A stretch of 64,000 nucleotides of DNA. It comes from an uncultured Micrococcaceae bacterium. Its GTDB lineage: Bacteria > Actinomycetota > Actinomycetes > Actinomycetales > Micrococcaceae. Positions 52,632 through 63,236 of the stretch are shown piece after piece. Location of the stretch: the NCBI GenBank assembly GCA_947502645.1, contig CANNAD010000002.1:682001-746000 (forward strand), written 5' to 3'. The first letter of the stretch is position 1; every line of letters begins with the position of its first letter. The notes under the pieces were generated by a model that had not been told where the DNA came from, made no database searches, and worked only from the letters and a program-made list of their open reading frames with translations. The position numbers were made by a program, and so were the translations under genes.

Positions 52632-53443
52632 ACTGCTACCCCTTCATGATGACCATGAGTCGTGGCATCCGGGAGCCCCACGACGATGATGCGGCCGTTG
52701 TTGTGGATGACTTCCACGTGGCTCTGGTAGAGCTCAGAGAGGACTTCACTCGTCATGACTTCCTGAGGGGTGCCGATGCGGAATTTACTTCCCGCAAAGT
52801 AGAGGACCCGGTCCACGAAATCGATGATCGGATTGATCTCGTGGGTCACGAAAACGACCGCCGTACCTCGTTCGTGGCGCTGCTTGTTGATCAATGCGCT
52901 GATGGCCTGCTGATGGTGGAGATCCAGAGACAGTAAAGGCTCGTCGCAGAGGAGGAGTTCTGGCTGTGTGGCCAGAGCCTGTGCGGCGCGCAGACGTTGC
53001 TGTTCCCCGCCGGAAAGCTCTCCTACTGGAGCGTTGGCGTATCTTGCCGCCCCGACGATATCGAGCAGGTCATCCACCCGGCGTCTATGACTTTTACTTC
53101 CAACGCGGAAACCCCAGCGGTGGCCGTCCAGTCCGAGCCCCACCAGATCCCTGGCGCGTAGCGGCGTATCGACGGGAAATGACTTCTGCTGAGGAATGTA
53201 GCCGATATGGCGGTTCCCACGGGTCACGGGCTGTTCGTGCACTGACGCAGAGCCTGCCGAAAGCGGTTGGAGCCCCAGCAGCACTTTCAAAAAACTTGTT
53301 TTTCCTGACCCATTGGGCCCCAGCACCGCGAGGAACTCTCCGGGACGAATTTGCACGTCCAGATCAGACCAGAGCGTTCTGCTGCCGAACGTGAGTTCAG
53401 CGCCCTTCAGTTCAGCAGCCAACGGCCGACGCTCACTGTCCAA
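52628..53443 (-). CDS. znuC: Metal ABC transporter ATP-binding protein
   Basis: GPNGSGKTSFLKVLLGL, GELSGGEQQRLRAAQAL, LLLCDEPLLSLD. Confidence 0.94.
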   Translation of the reverse strand: MDSERRPLAAELKGAELTFGSRTLWSDLDVQIRPGEFLAVLGPNGSGKTSFLKVLLGLQPLSAGSASVHEQPVTRGNRHIGYIPQQKSFPVDTPLRARDLVGLGLDGHRWGFRVGSKSHRRRVDDLLDIVGAARYANAPVGELSGGEQQRLRAAQALATQPELLLCDEPLLSLDLHHQQAISALINKQRHERGTAVVFVTHEINPIIDFVDRVLYFAGSKFRIGTPQEVMTSEVLSELYQSHVEVIHNNGRIIVVGLPDATTHGHHEGVAV

Positions 53444-54407
53444 CAGCCTCCGTCACCGCCTCCACGTTGTGCTCCATCCATTCGACATATTCCTGTCCCT
53501 CGGGCAGGGTCTCCGTAAAGTTCACCACGGGAACTCCCGCCCTTTCCGCAGCGTCGCGAACAGACTCGGTCTGAGGTCCTGCCGTTTGCCGATTGTAGGC
53601 GAGGAACGCGATGTCCTGATCAGCTACGAGCCGTTCCATGTCATTCAACGTCTTGACGGAAACGTCCGAACCTTCTTCAACGGCCTCGGTGTATGCCGCC
53701 GGCGTCACATTCCGTAGGCCAGCGTGTTCGAGGAGGTACAGCGGAACGGGCTCGGTAGCCGCAACAGTGCGAGCCTCTGCGGTTGTTTCCAACTCCGCGA
53801 GATCTGCTTCAAGCGCTTCCAGCTTCTGCGTCAGCTCTTTCGCATTCTGCTCGAACTCCGCGGCCCCGTCCGGGTCAATCTCGCCAAGAGCCGTCGCCAG
53901 TTCAGCCGTCAGCTGCGTCATGGAGTGCAAGTCATACCAGACATGCTCGTTGAAGGATCCGTGATCGTGGTGGTGCTCGTCGGCATCGCTCGGGGACTCG
54001 TCGTCGTGCGCCGCCTCGTCGGGATCCTCCGCGTCGAGGCCGGAAATCTCAACAGCGGAAAGGACGCGGTCCTCCGGCGTTTTCACACTCTCTGTCAGCG
54101 TCTCCATAAAGGTGTCATACCCGCCGCCGTTGAGCACCACGAGGTCCGCCTCCGAAACAGCGAGTTTATCCCGAACGGTCGCCTCATAGGAGTGAGGATC
54201 CTGGCTGGGCCCTGAAATGATCGAAGTGACTTCCACCCGGTCTCCCCCGATATGACGGACGATGCTGCCGTAGACATCCGTGGATGCGACGACAGCCACC
54301 TGCCCTGACTTCCCGGACTGCTCCGTGGGAGCCCCGCAGGCGCTAAGCGCAACACCACTGACGGCCAGGCAAGCCAGGACACGGCTGACGGAGGAAAACC
54401 TTCGCAT
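53433..54407 (-). CDS. znuA: Zinc ABC transporter substrate-binding lipoprotein
   Basis: Lipobox LSAC-GAPTEQ; DADEHHHDHGSFNEHVWYDLHSM His-rich loop. Confidence 0.93.
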   Translation of the reverse strand: MRRFSSVSRVLACLAVSGVALSACGAPTEQSGKSGQVAVVASTDVYGSIVRHIGGDRVEVTSIISGPSQDPHSYEATVRDKLAVSEADLVVLNGGGYDTFMETLTESVKTPEDRVLSAVEISGLDAEDPDEAAHDDESPSDADEHHHDHGSFNEHVWYDLHSMTQLTAELATALGEIDPDGAAEFEQNAKELTQKLEALEADLAELETTAEARTVAATEPVPLYLLEHAGLRNVTPAAYTEAVEEGSDVSVKTLNDMERLVADQDIAFLAYNRQTAGPQTESVRDAAERAGVPVVNFTETLPEGQEYVEWMEHNVEAVTEAVGQ

Positions 54408-54460
54408 TGGACTTCAATCACTCGTCGGACAGGAAATCGGTACCCGAACAGCTTAGCGCT

Positions 54461-54480
54461 AATGCGAACCATTCGCATAA
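54461..54480. promoter_or_regulatory. Candidate Zur box upstream of znuA
   Basis: aaTGCGAA-cca-TTCGCAtaa near-perfect palindrome 54-73 bp upstream of znuA. Confidence 0.75.
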
Positions 54481-54495
54481 TAGCGATAGGTGACG

Positions 54496-55554
54496 TCAGC
54501 GGCCCGTGCGTCGAAGACCCCGAGACTGTGTTGCATCGTGGATCTCCCCGATCAACTGCTCAATGACGTCCTCAAGGAACAGCACACCCTGGGTATCACC
54601 GTCAGCGCCGAGCACACGGGCGAGGTGCGACCCGGTGCGCTGCATGACGGCCAGGCCGTCCTCGATCTCATCGTCCAGAGCGAGGTTCGCCAGGGATCGG
54701 ACTTTGGTCTCCGTGAACGGTTGGCAAAACTGTTCCTGTGGAATCGACATGATGTCCTTCAAGTGCATGTAGCCAGTCAGGCGACCCTCACCATCCATCA
54801 GGACGAAACGCGAAAAACCGGTGCGGCTGACGGCCCTCTCAAAGTCTGCTGGTGTCGAATCCGTGCTCAGTGTCACCAGCTCATTCAGCGGGACCATTGT
54901 GCTTCGCGCGGTCTGGCCAGAAAACTCGAGAGCGCCATGAATAATTCCGGACTCATCTGCAACCAACCCGTGCCTGGTTGATTCCTGAACTATGGTTTGC
55001 ATTTCCTCAAGGGTGAAGGTTGACGACACCTCATCCTTTGGCTCGATACGCATTGCACGAAGTGCGTGATTGGCCATCCAGTTCAGGGTCACGATGACCG
55101 GTTTGACGATACGGGATATCAAGACCAGCGGGGTGGCAAGGAACAACGCCGCCTTGTCAGCGATGGAGACGGAGATATTCTTCGGCACCATCTCGCCAAA
55201 GGTTACGTGGAGGAAGGTGACGAACAGCAGCGCCAGGGCAAACGCGATGCCGTCAGCCAACGCCTCGGGCAGACCCATCGCCGAGAACGGCACCAGCAAC
55301 AAATGATGAATAGCCGGTTCGGCAACAATGAGAATCAGCAGCGAACAAACCGTAATGCCGAGCTGCGCACACGCCAGCATCAACGAAACGTGTTCCATCG
55401 CCCAGAGCGCAGTCTTTGCCCGCTTGGAGCCTTCATCTGCCAACGGCTCAATCTGACTTCTCCGCGCGGACATGACAGCAAACTCTGCGGCAACAAAGAA
55501 CGCGTTGCCCAGCAGCAGAACAATCAGCCAGATCATTCCCGTCCAGTCACTCAC
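54496..55554 (-). CDS. CorC/HlyC-type (CNNM + CBS) membrane protein
   Basis: 352 aa; DUF21-like TM region, CBS pair, VLFLEDVIEQLIGEI. Confidence 0.92.
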   Translation of the reverse strand: MSDWTGMIWLIVLLLGNAFFVAAEFAVMSARRSQIEPLADEGSKRAKTALWAMEHVSLMLACAQLGITVCSLLILIVAEPAIHHLLLVPFSAMGLPEALADGIAFALALLFVTFLHVTFGEMVPKNISVSIADKAALFLATPLVLISRIVKPVIVTLNWMANHALRAMRIEPKDEVSSTFTLEEMQTIVQESTRHGLVADESGIIHGALEFSGQTARSTMVPLNELVTLSTDSTPADFERAVSRTGFSRFVLMDGEGRLTGYMHLKDIMSIPQEQFCQPFTETKVRSLANLALDDEIEDGLAVMQRTGSHLARVLGADGDTQGVLFLEDVIEQLIGEIHDATQSRGLRRTGR

Positions 55555-56900
55555 GATTCGACTCCCTTACCGGAATCCGAGGCATTCTCTGCCGTAGCTG
55601 AGGAATCAGTCCGGGCAACGAAACGGATTCGGTCGATGCGGCGGCCATCAAGCCGTTCCACTTCGAGCTCGCCATCGGGTATGGACACCACGTCTCCGAC
55701 CTCGGCAATCCGGCCCAGCTCCGACATCATGAACCCGCCGACCGTTTCATAGCCCGACTCGTCCGGTACCGTCAATTGCGGAACCAGCTCGCTGACTTCG
55801 TCCGGCCGCATGATTCCGGGGAAATACCAATCTCCGGAAGCGCTTTGCAGCACGCCTGGCTTGACGCGATCATGTTCGTCGGAAACTTCTCCCACAATCT
55901 CCTCGACCAGATCCTCCAGAGTCGCGACTCCGGCGGTTCCGCCATACTCATCCAGAACAACTGCCAGTTGCAGATTGCCGTCCCTGAGCTCGGAGAGCAG
56001 AGAGTCTAGGTGCACCGTCTCGGGGACGCGCAGAACCTCTGTCATGATGGCCCCCGCAGCCAGCCCTGCCCGCTTCTCGCGCGGGACAGAGACGGCCTTT
56101 TTGACGTGTACCACTCCCCTGATGTCATCCGGGGAGTCTCCAATGATGGGGAACCGCGAGTATCCAGTCCGGCGCGCAGCTTCGACGACGTCTGCCACGC
56201 TCTGATCTGCGTCGATCGTTTCAAGCCGGATCCGCGGTGTCATGACATCGGCGGCGATACGTTCGGAGAAGTTCAGCGTCCGGGCGACGAAATTTGCGGT
56301 GCCTTCGTCCAGGGTGCCCATCTTCGCCGAGCGGCGCACCATCGATGAGAGCTCCGCTGGAGTCCTCGCGCCGGATATCTCCTCTTTGGCCTCAAGACCA
56401 AAGAGGTTCAATACCTTGTTCGAGAAGCCATTCAGCAGCGATACGGCGGGCCTGAAGACCGCGGTAAACATCAGCTGCGGCCGTGCCAGCGCCTTCCCCA
56501 CCTTGAATGGAAGCGCGATCGACATGTTTTTCGGGATCAGTTCGCCGATCAACATGGACAACAGGGTTGCGAGGACGATCGAGACGAAAAAGGAAATAAT
56601 GTTCTGCCAGTTCTCGGGCAATTCTGATTGGCCAAGGACCGGGGCAAGCAGCCGGGATATGGCCGGGTCCATGACGTACCCGGTCAAGAGGGTCGTCAGG
56701 GTAATTCCGACCTGGCAGCTCGAGAGCTGCGTGGAGAGCGATTTGAGGCACTTCAGGAGAGGCTCGGCCTGACGGTCACCGTTGTCAACGGCTGTCTGCA
56801 CCGTCGTCTGATCGAGAGCAACGAGCGAAAACTCGACCGCGACAAAAAATCCGGTGCCGAGAATGAGCATGAATCCGGCCGCAAGGAGCAACCATTCCAT
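55551..56900 (-). CDS. CorC/HlyC-type (CNNM + CBS) membrane protein, second copy with CorC_HlyC C-terminal domain
   Basis: 449 aa; DEYGGTAGVATLEDLVEEIVGEVSDEHD; ATGA overlap with downstream copy. Confidence 0.94.
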   Translation of the reverse strand: MEWLLLAAGFMLILGTGFFVAVEFSLVALDQTTVQTAVDNGDRQAEPLLKCLKSLSTQLSSCQVGITLTTLLTGYVMDPAISRLLAPVLGQSELPENWQNIISFFVSIVLATLLSMLIGELIPKNMSIALPFKVGKALARPQLMFTAVFRPAVSLLNGFSNKVLNLFGLEAKEEISGARTPAELSSMVRRSAKMGTLDEGTANFVARTLNFSERIAADVMTPRIRLETIDADQSVADVVEAARRTGYSRFPIIGDSPDDIRGVVHVKKAVSVPREKRAGLAAGAIMTEVLRVPETVHLDSLLSELRDGNLQLAVVLDEYGGTAGVATLEDLVEEIVGEVSDEHDRVKPGVLQSASGDWYFPGIMRPDEVSELVPQLTVPDESGYETVGGFMMSELGRIAEVGDVVSIPDGELEVERLDGRRIDRIRFVARTDSSATAENASDSGKGVES

Positions 56901-57123
56901 CTACAGATTCACCGCCCGCAATGAAGTTACCAGTGCGGTGTGGGAGCGAAACAACAAGCCGGGTCTGGAAGGCTCCGATGGTTCAGAGGATGAACGAGGG
57001 GCGCGGTGGCTGGGGCTGCCGGCACTGGGTGAGACTGCTCTGCAGTTCACTGGCCGGCCCCTAGAAAAGCTGTCCATAATCACAGCAGTTTACAACAATT
57101 ACCCAGCGCGCGGACGGTTTACG

Positions 57124-58671
<1,548 letters not shown>

Positions 58672-58691
58672 TCAGCTCCAGATTGGCTACT

Positions 58692-58720
58692 TTGTGTCAG
58701 ATGTCATTAGACTGACACAA
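58692..58720. promoter_or_regulatory. Perfect 9-bp inverted repeat TTGTGTCAG-N11-CTGACACAA between guaB1 and kgd
   Basis: Read directly; overlaps a possible -10 TAGACT for kgd. Confidence 0.6.
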
Positions 58721-58832
58721 GATCCCGAACTGCTGCATTGCCGGATCCTGACCGGTTGGATCCGCCCGGCCACTCCAGGCTGGGACCGTGTCGCCACGGG
58801 CGAAGGCAACTCATGGAAGAGGCGTATAACCA

Positions 58833-61800
58833 GTGCCAGAACAAGCCGACCACCGTCTACCCGAGGAATTTGGCGGAAACGAGTGGCTCGTCGACGAGCT
58901 ATACCAAAAGTTTCTCAAGGACAGGAACTCGGTCGACAAGAAGTGGTGGAGCATCTTCGACGCCTATGGGGAAGAGAAGCAGCCGAAGTCGGCCGCTTCC
59001 TCGGCGCCGGAAAAGGATGCAGGTTCAGATCCCAACCCTCCCACGCGGCAGATTCCCGTGGTCCGCTCCGAGAAGGACGCCCCCAAGGCCTCCGGTGAGT
59101 CTCCTGCAGCTCAACAGGAATCGGGCAAGCCTTCGGTGAAGAAGGAAGCCCCGGTCGCACAGAACGACGGCGACTCCCAGAAGAAGTCTGCGCCCATCCC
59201 GGCCCAATTGCCTCAGTCTTCCGCCACCACTGAGACCGAAGAGGACAAAGTTACTCCTCTGAGAGGTCCAGCGAAGGCCATCGCAACGAATATGGATGCA
59301 AGCCTCAGCGTCCCTACGGCCACCAGCGTCCGCGCAGTGCCTGCGAAACTGCTGATAGACAACCGTGTAGTCATCAACAACCATCTGGAACGCTCGCGCG
59401 GCGGCAAGGTATCTTTCACACACCTGATCGGTTACGCGATTATTCGTGCGCTCGCGCAGTTCCCGTCCCAGAACGTCATCTATGACGTCGTAGACGGAAA
59501 GCCGGTAGCCGTCCAGCCCGCACATGTGAACTTCGGTCTTGCCATCGACATGCCCAAGCCGGACGGTTCGCGCATTCTCGTGGTGCCGAACATCAAAAAA
59601 GCAGAGACCATGAACTTCTCGGAGTTCTGGAGCGCCTACGAGGATCTGGTCAAGAGAGCCCGCGGCGGCAAGTTGGGTGCCAGTGACTACGCCGGCACCA
59701 CGATTTCTCTCACCAACCCCGGTGGAATCGGCACCGTGCACTCCGTCCCCCGCCTTTCCAAGGGACAGGCCTGCATCATCGGTGCAGGCGCCTTGGAATA
59801 CCCTGCCGAGTATCAGGGCGCTTCCGCGAAGACCCTCGCACGGCTGGGAATCAGCAAGACGATTACCCTGACATCAACCTATGACCACCGCGTCATCCAG
59901 GGTGCGGGCAGTGGTGAATTCCTCCGGATCGTTCATCAGCTCCTCCTCGGCGAACAGAACTTCTACGATGAGATCTTTGAGGCTCTGCGCATTCCGTATG
60001 AGCCTGTCCGCTGGAGCGCCGACATTCAGGTTGATCCTCAGGACCAGATCAACAAGGTCGCCCGGATTCAGCAGCTCATCCACGCCTACCGTGTCCGTGG
60101 ACACCTCATGGCGGACACCAACCCGCTCGAGTATGTTCAGCGTAAGCACGCGGACCTTGATATCCGTAGCCACGGATTGACCCTGTGGGATCTGGACCGT
60201 GAGTGGCCAACCGGCGGGTTCGGTGGAAAGCCGAACCTGAAGTTCCGCACCATGCTCGGTGTACTCAGGGATGCCTACTGCCGCACCACCGGCATCGAGT
60301 ACATGCACATTCAGGATCCCGAAGAACGCAAGTGGTTCCAGGATGAGCTTGAACACCCTTATTCCAAGCCCAGCCGCGAAGAGCAGCTGAGAATCCTGCA
60401 GAAGCTGAACGCTGCCGAAGCGTTCGAGACTTTCCTCCAGACCAAATTCGTCGGCCAGAAGCGCTTTTCTCTTGAGGGCGGCGAGTCGCTGATTCCTCTG
60501 CTGGATTCGGTGATTTCCGACGCCGCCGACGACGGCATGGATGAGGTCACCATCGGCATGGCCCACCGTGGCCGCCTCAACGTACTGACCAATATTGCGG
60601 GCAAGACCTACGCACAGGTCTTCCGTGAGTTCGAAGGAACCCAGGATCCCCGCAGCGTGCAGGGGTCGGGCGACGTCAAGTATCACCTTGGGACCGAGGG
60701 CCGCTTCACATCGGACAACGGCAACGAGACGAAGGTCTACCTGGCCGCCAACCCGTCCCACCTTGAAGCAGGCGATTCAGTACTCGAGGGCATCGCCCGC
60801 GCGAAGCAGGACCGCATCAACCAGGGCGAAGGCGCCTACCCGGTGCTGCCGATCCTGATCCACGGAGATGCCGCTTTCGCTGGTCAGGGAGTGGTCGCCG
60901 AGACCCTGAACCTGTCCCAGCTTCGTGGGTACCGGACGGGTGGAACCGTCCACATCATCGTGAACAACCAGGTTGGTTTCACGACCGCGCCTACATCATC
61001 GCGTTCAACCGTCTACTCCACCGACGTAGCCAAAATGGTTCAGGCGCCGATCTTCCACGTCAACGGCGACGACCCAGAAGCCGTTGTGCGCGTGGCCCAA
61101 CTGGCCTACCAGTTCCGGCAGAAGTTCAACAAAGACGTCGTGATCGACATGATTTGTTACCGGCGCCGCGGGCACAACGAGGGCGACGACCCCTCGATGA
61201 CCCAACCACTGATGTACAACCTCATCGACGCCAAGCGCTCCGTCCGAAAGCTGTACACGGAGGGCCTGATCGGTCGCGGCGACATCAGCGAGGAAGAGGC
61301 AGCCCAGGCTCTGCGCGACTATCAGGAGCGGCTGGAACGGGTCTTCGCGGAAACTCACGCGGCCCAGACTTCGCCGGTGCCCGTGGTGACCAAGGACAAC
61401 GCCGCGGTCTCCGATATCGAGCGGCCTATCGCGCAGCAGGACGACAACGGCGTGGGAGCACCCGCCTCGACGGCCATCTCTGCCGAGACTCTCGCCCACA
61501 TCGGCAAGGCACACACCAACGTTCCTGAGGGTTTCACCGTTCACACCAAGCTCAAGGCTCTGCTTGAGAAGCGCGAACAGATGTCCCGGGAAGGCAACAT
61601 CGACTGGGGCTTCGGCGAACTGGCCGCATTTGGTTCGCTGCTCATGGAAGGTGTTCCCGTCCGGCTTGCCGGTCAGGATTCCCGCCGGGGAACGTTCACG
61701 CAGCGCCACGCGGTATTCCATGATCGGGCTACCGGTGCAGAGTGGATGCCTCTGGGCGAGCTCAGTGAACATCAGGCTAAGTTCTTCATCTATGACTCGT

Positions 61801-62621
61801 TACTGTCTGAATTTGCGGCCATGGGCTTCGAATACGGCTATTCGGTAGAGCGTCCTGATGCACTCGTGCTGTGGGAGGCCCAGTTCGGTGACTTCGTCAA
61901 TGGAGCCCAAACGATCATTGACGAATTCATCTCCTCAGCTGAGCAGAAGTGGGGACAACGTTCATCTCTGGTGCTGCTGCTGCCCCATGGTTATGAAGGC
62001 CAGGGCCCTGACCACTCGTCCGCGCGGATCGAACGGTTCCTGCAGATGTGCGCTGAAGACAATATGGTGGTCGCCAATCCGACGTCCGCGGCCTCGTATT
62101 TCCACCTGCTCCGGCGCCATGCCTACAGCCGTCCGAGGAAGCCGCTGATCGTCTTCACCCCGAAGCAGCTCCTGAGGCTCAAGGCCGCAGCGTGCTCGGT
62201 GGAGGACTTCACCGAAGGTACATTCCAGCCAGTCATCCCCGATGTCCAGGAACTGGATGCGGAAGCCGTGGACCGCGTGGTGCTCGTCTCGGGCCGCATG
62301 TACTACGATCTGATCGCTGCACGGCAGAAGACGGAAGACACTCGAACTGCGATCGTCCGTGTCGAGCAGCTTTACCCGCTGCCCGTTGAGGACATCAAGG
62401 CAATCGTGGGCAAGTATCCAAACGCGGAAGTTGTCTGGGCTCAGGACGAACCTGCGAACCAGGGGCCATGGCCTTTCATGGGCCTGCATCTGCCCCAGCA
62501 GCTGGAAAAGCATGTTCGGTTGTTGTCACGGCCCGCGTCAGCGTCCACGGCAACAGGCTCCGCCAAGCGGCATGCAGTGGAACAGGACATCTTGATCAAA
62601 TCCGTCTTTGAGCGCAACTGA
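58833..62621 (+). CDS. kgd: Multifunctional 2-oxoglutarate decarboxylase/dehydrogenase E1 with N-terminal succinyltransferase (E2-like) domain
   Basis: 1262 aa; WLVDELYQKFLKDRNSVDKKWWSIFD N-term, E2-like DHRVIQGAGSGEFL, E1 GMAHRGRLNVLTNIAGK, no lipoyl domain. Confidence 0.97.
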   Translation: MPEQADHRLPEEFGGNEWLVDELYQKFLKDRNSVDKKWWSIFDAYGEEKQPKSAASSAPEKDAGSDPNPPTRQIPVVRSEKDAPKASGESPAAQQESGKPSVKKEAPVAQNDGDSQKKSAPIPAQLPQSSATTETEEDKVTPLRGPAKAIATNMDASLSVPTATSVRAVPAKLLIDNRVVINNHLERSRGGKVSFTHLIGYAIIRALAQFPSQNVIYDVVDGKPVAVQPAHVNFGLAIDMPKPDGSRILVVPNIKKAETMNFSEFWSAYEDLVKRARGGKLGASDYAGTTISLTNPGGIGTVHSVPRLSKGQACIIGAGALEYPAEYQGASAKTLARLGISKTITLTSTYDHRVIQGAGSGEFLRIVHQLLLGEQNFYDEIFEALRIPYEPVRWSADIQVDPQDQINKVARIQQLIHAYRVRGHLMADTNPLEYVQRKHADLDIRSHGLTLWDLDREWPTGGFGGKPNLKFRTMLGVLRDAYCRTTGIEYMHIQDPEERKWFQDELEHPYSKPSREEQLRILQKLNAAEAFETFLQTKFVGQKRFSLEGGESLIPLLDSVISDAADDGMDEVTIGMAHRGRLNVLTNIAGKTYAQVFREFEGTQDPRSVQGSGDVKYHLGTEGRFTSDNGNETKVYLAANPSHLEAGDSVLEGIARAKQDRINQGEGAYPVLPILIHGDAAFAGQGVVAETLNLSQLRGYRTGGTVHIIVNNQVGFTTAPTSSRSTVYSTDVAKMVQAPIFHVNGDDPEAVVRVAQLAYQFRQKFNKDVVIDMICYRRRGHNEGDDPSMTQPLMYNLIDAKRSVRKLYTEGLIGRGDISEEEAAQALRDYQERLERVFAETHAAQTSPVPVVTKDNAAVSDIERPIAQQDDNGVGAPASTAISAETLAHIGKAHTNVPEGFTVHTKLKALLEKREQMSREGNIDWGFGELAAFGSLLMEGVPVRLAGQDSRRGTFTQRHAVFHDRATGAEWMPLGELSEHQAKFFIYDSLLSEFAAMGFEYGYSVERPDALVLWEAQFGDFVNGAQTIIDEFISSAEQKWGQRSSLVLLLPHGYEGQGPDHSSARIERFLQMCAEDNMVVANPTSAASYFHLLRRHAYSRPRKPLIVFTPKQLLRLKAAACSVEDFTEGTFQPVIPDVQELDAEAVDRVVLVSGRMYYDLIAARQKTEDTRTAIVRVEQLYPLPVEDIKAIVGKYPNAEVVWAQDEPANQGPWPFMGLHLPQQLEKHVRLLSRPASASTATGSAKRHAVEQDILIKSVFERN

Positions 62622-63220
62622 TGGTGGAACGCAGAATTCGCGTTGCCGCCGTCGGAGATGAGCTGCTAGCCGGCCACGGCGACCCTCGGGCGCTCGGTTG
62701 GCTGGGACGTGTTCTGGCACGTACGAGTGCCGAGAACGTGTTGTTGGAGGCGTACAGCCTTCCCGCCCCGCGGGAAGGCACTGAAGCTCTCGCCAACCGC
62801 TGGCTACAGGAGGCCGGACGGCGATTCGACGACGACTGCGAGAACCGGCTTGTTATCGGCCTGTCGGACCGCGATCTGGACCTGGATCTGTCGACGGCCA
62901 GGAGCCGCCTGAACCTTGCAAATGTCCTCGATGGCGCCGCACAAATGAACGTGAAGGTCTTCGTTGTCGGCCCGCCACCTGGCCTTGACGCTGAACGTAA
63001 CCGCCGTCTAGCGGATCTTTCGGCGGCTTTCGGTGATGTGACGACGCGGCGCAAGCACGTCTACGTGGACACCTTCACGCCATTGCTCAACCATGAACAG
63101 TGGCGTTCGGATCTTGCCTCCAACGAGGGCAAACCCGGACAGGCCGCTTATGGACTGCTCGCCTGGTTGGTGCTGCATCGCGGCTGGTACGCGTGGCTGG
63201 ACATACCGCAGCCGGAGTAG
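62621..63220 (+). CDS. GDSL-type esterase/lipase-like protein
   Basis: RRIRVAAVGDELLAGHGDPRALGWLGRV; starts in TGATG overlap with kgd stop. Confidence 0.82.
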   Translation: MVERRIRVAAVGDELLAGHGDPRALGWLGRVLARTSAENVLLEAYSLPAPREGTEALANRWLQEAGRRFDDDCENRLVIGLSDRDLDLDLSTARSRLNLANVLDGAAQMNVKVFVVGPPPGLDAERNRRLADLSAAFGDVTTRRKHVYVDTFTPLLNHEQWRSDLASNEGKPGQAAYGLLAWLVLHRGWYAWLDIPQPE

Positions 63221-63236
63221 GACGTACGGGGTTGCT

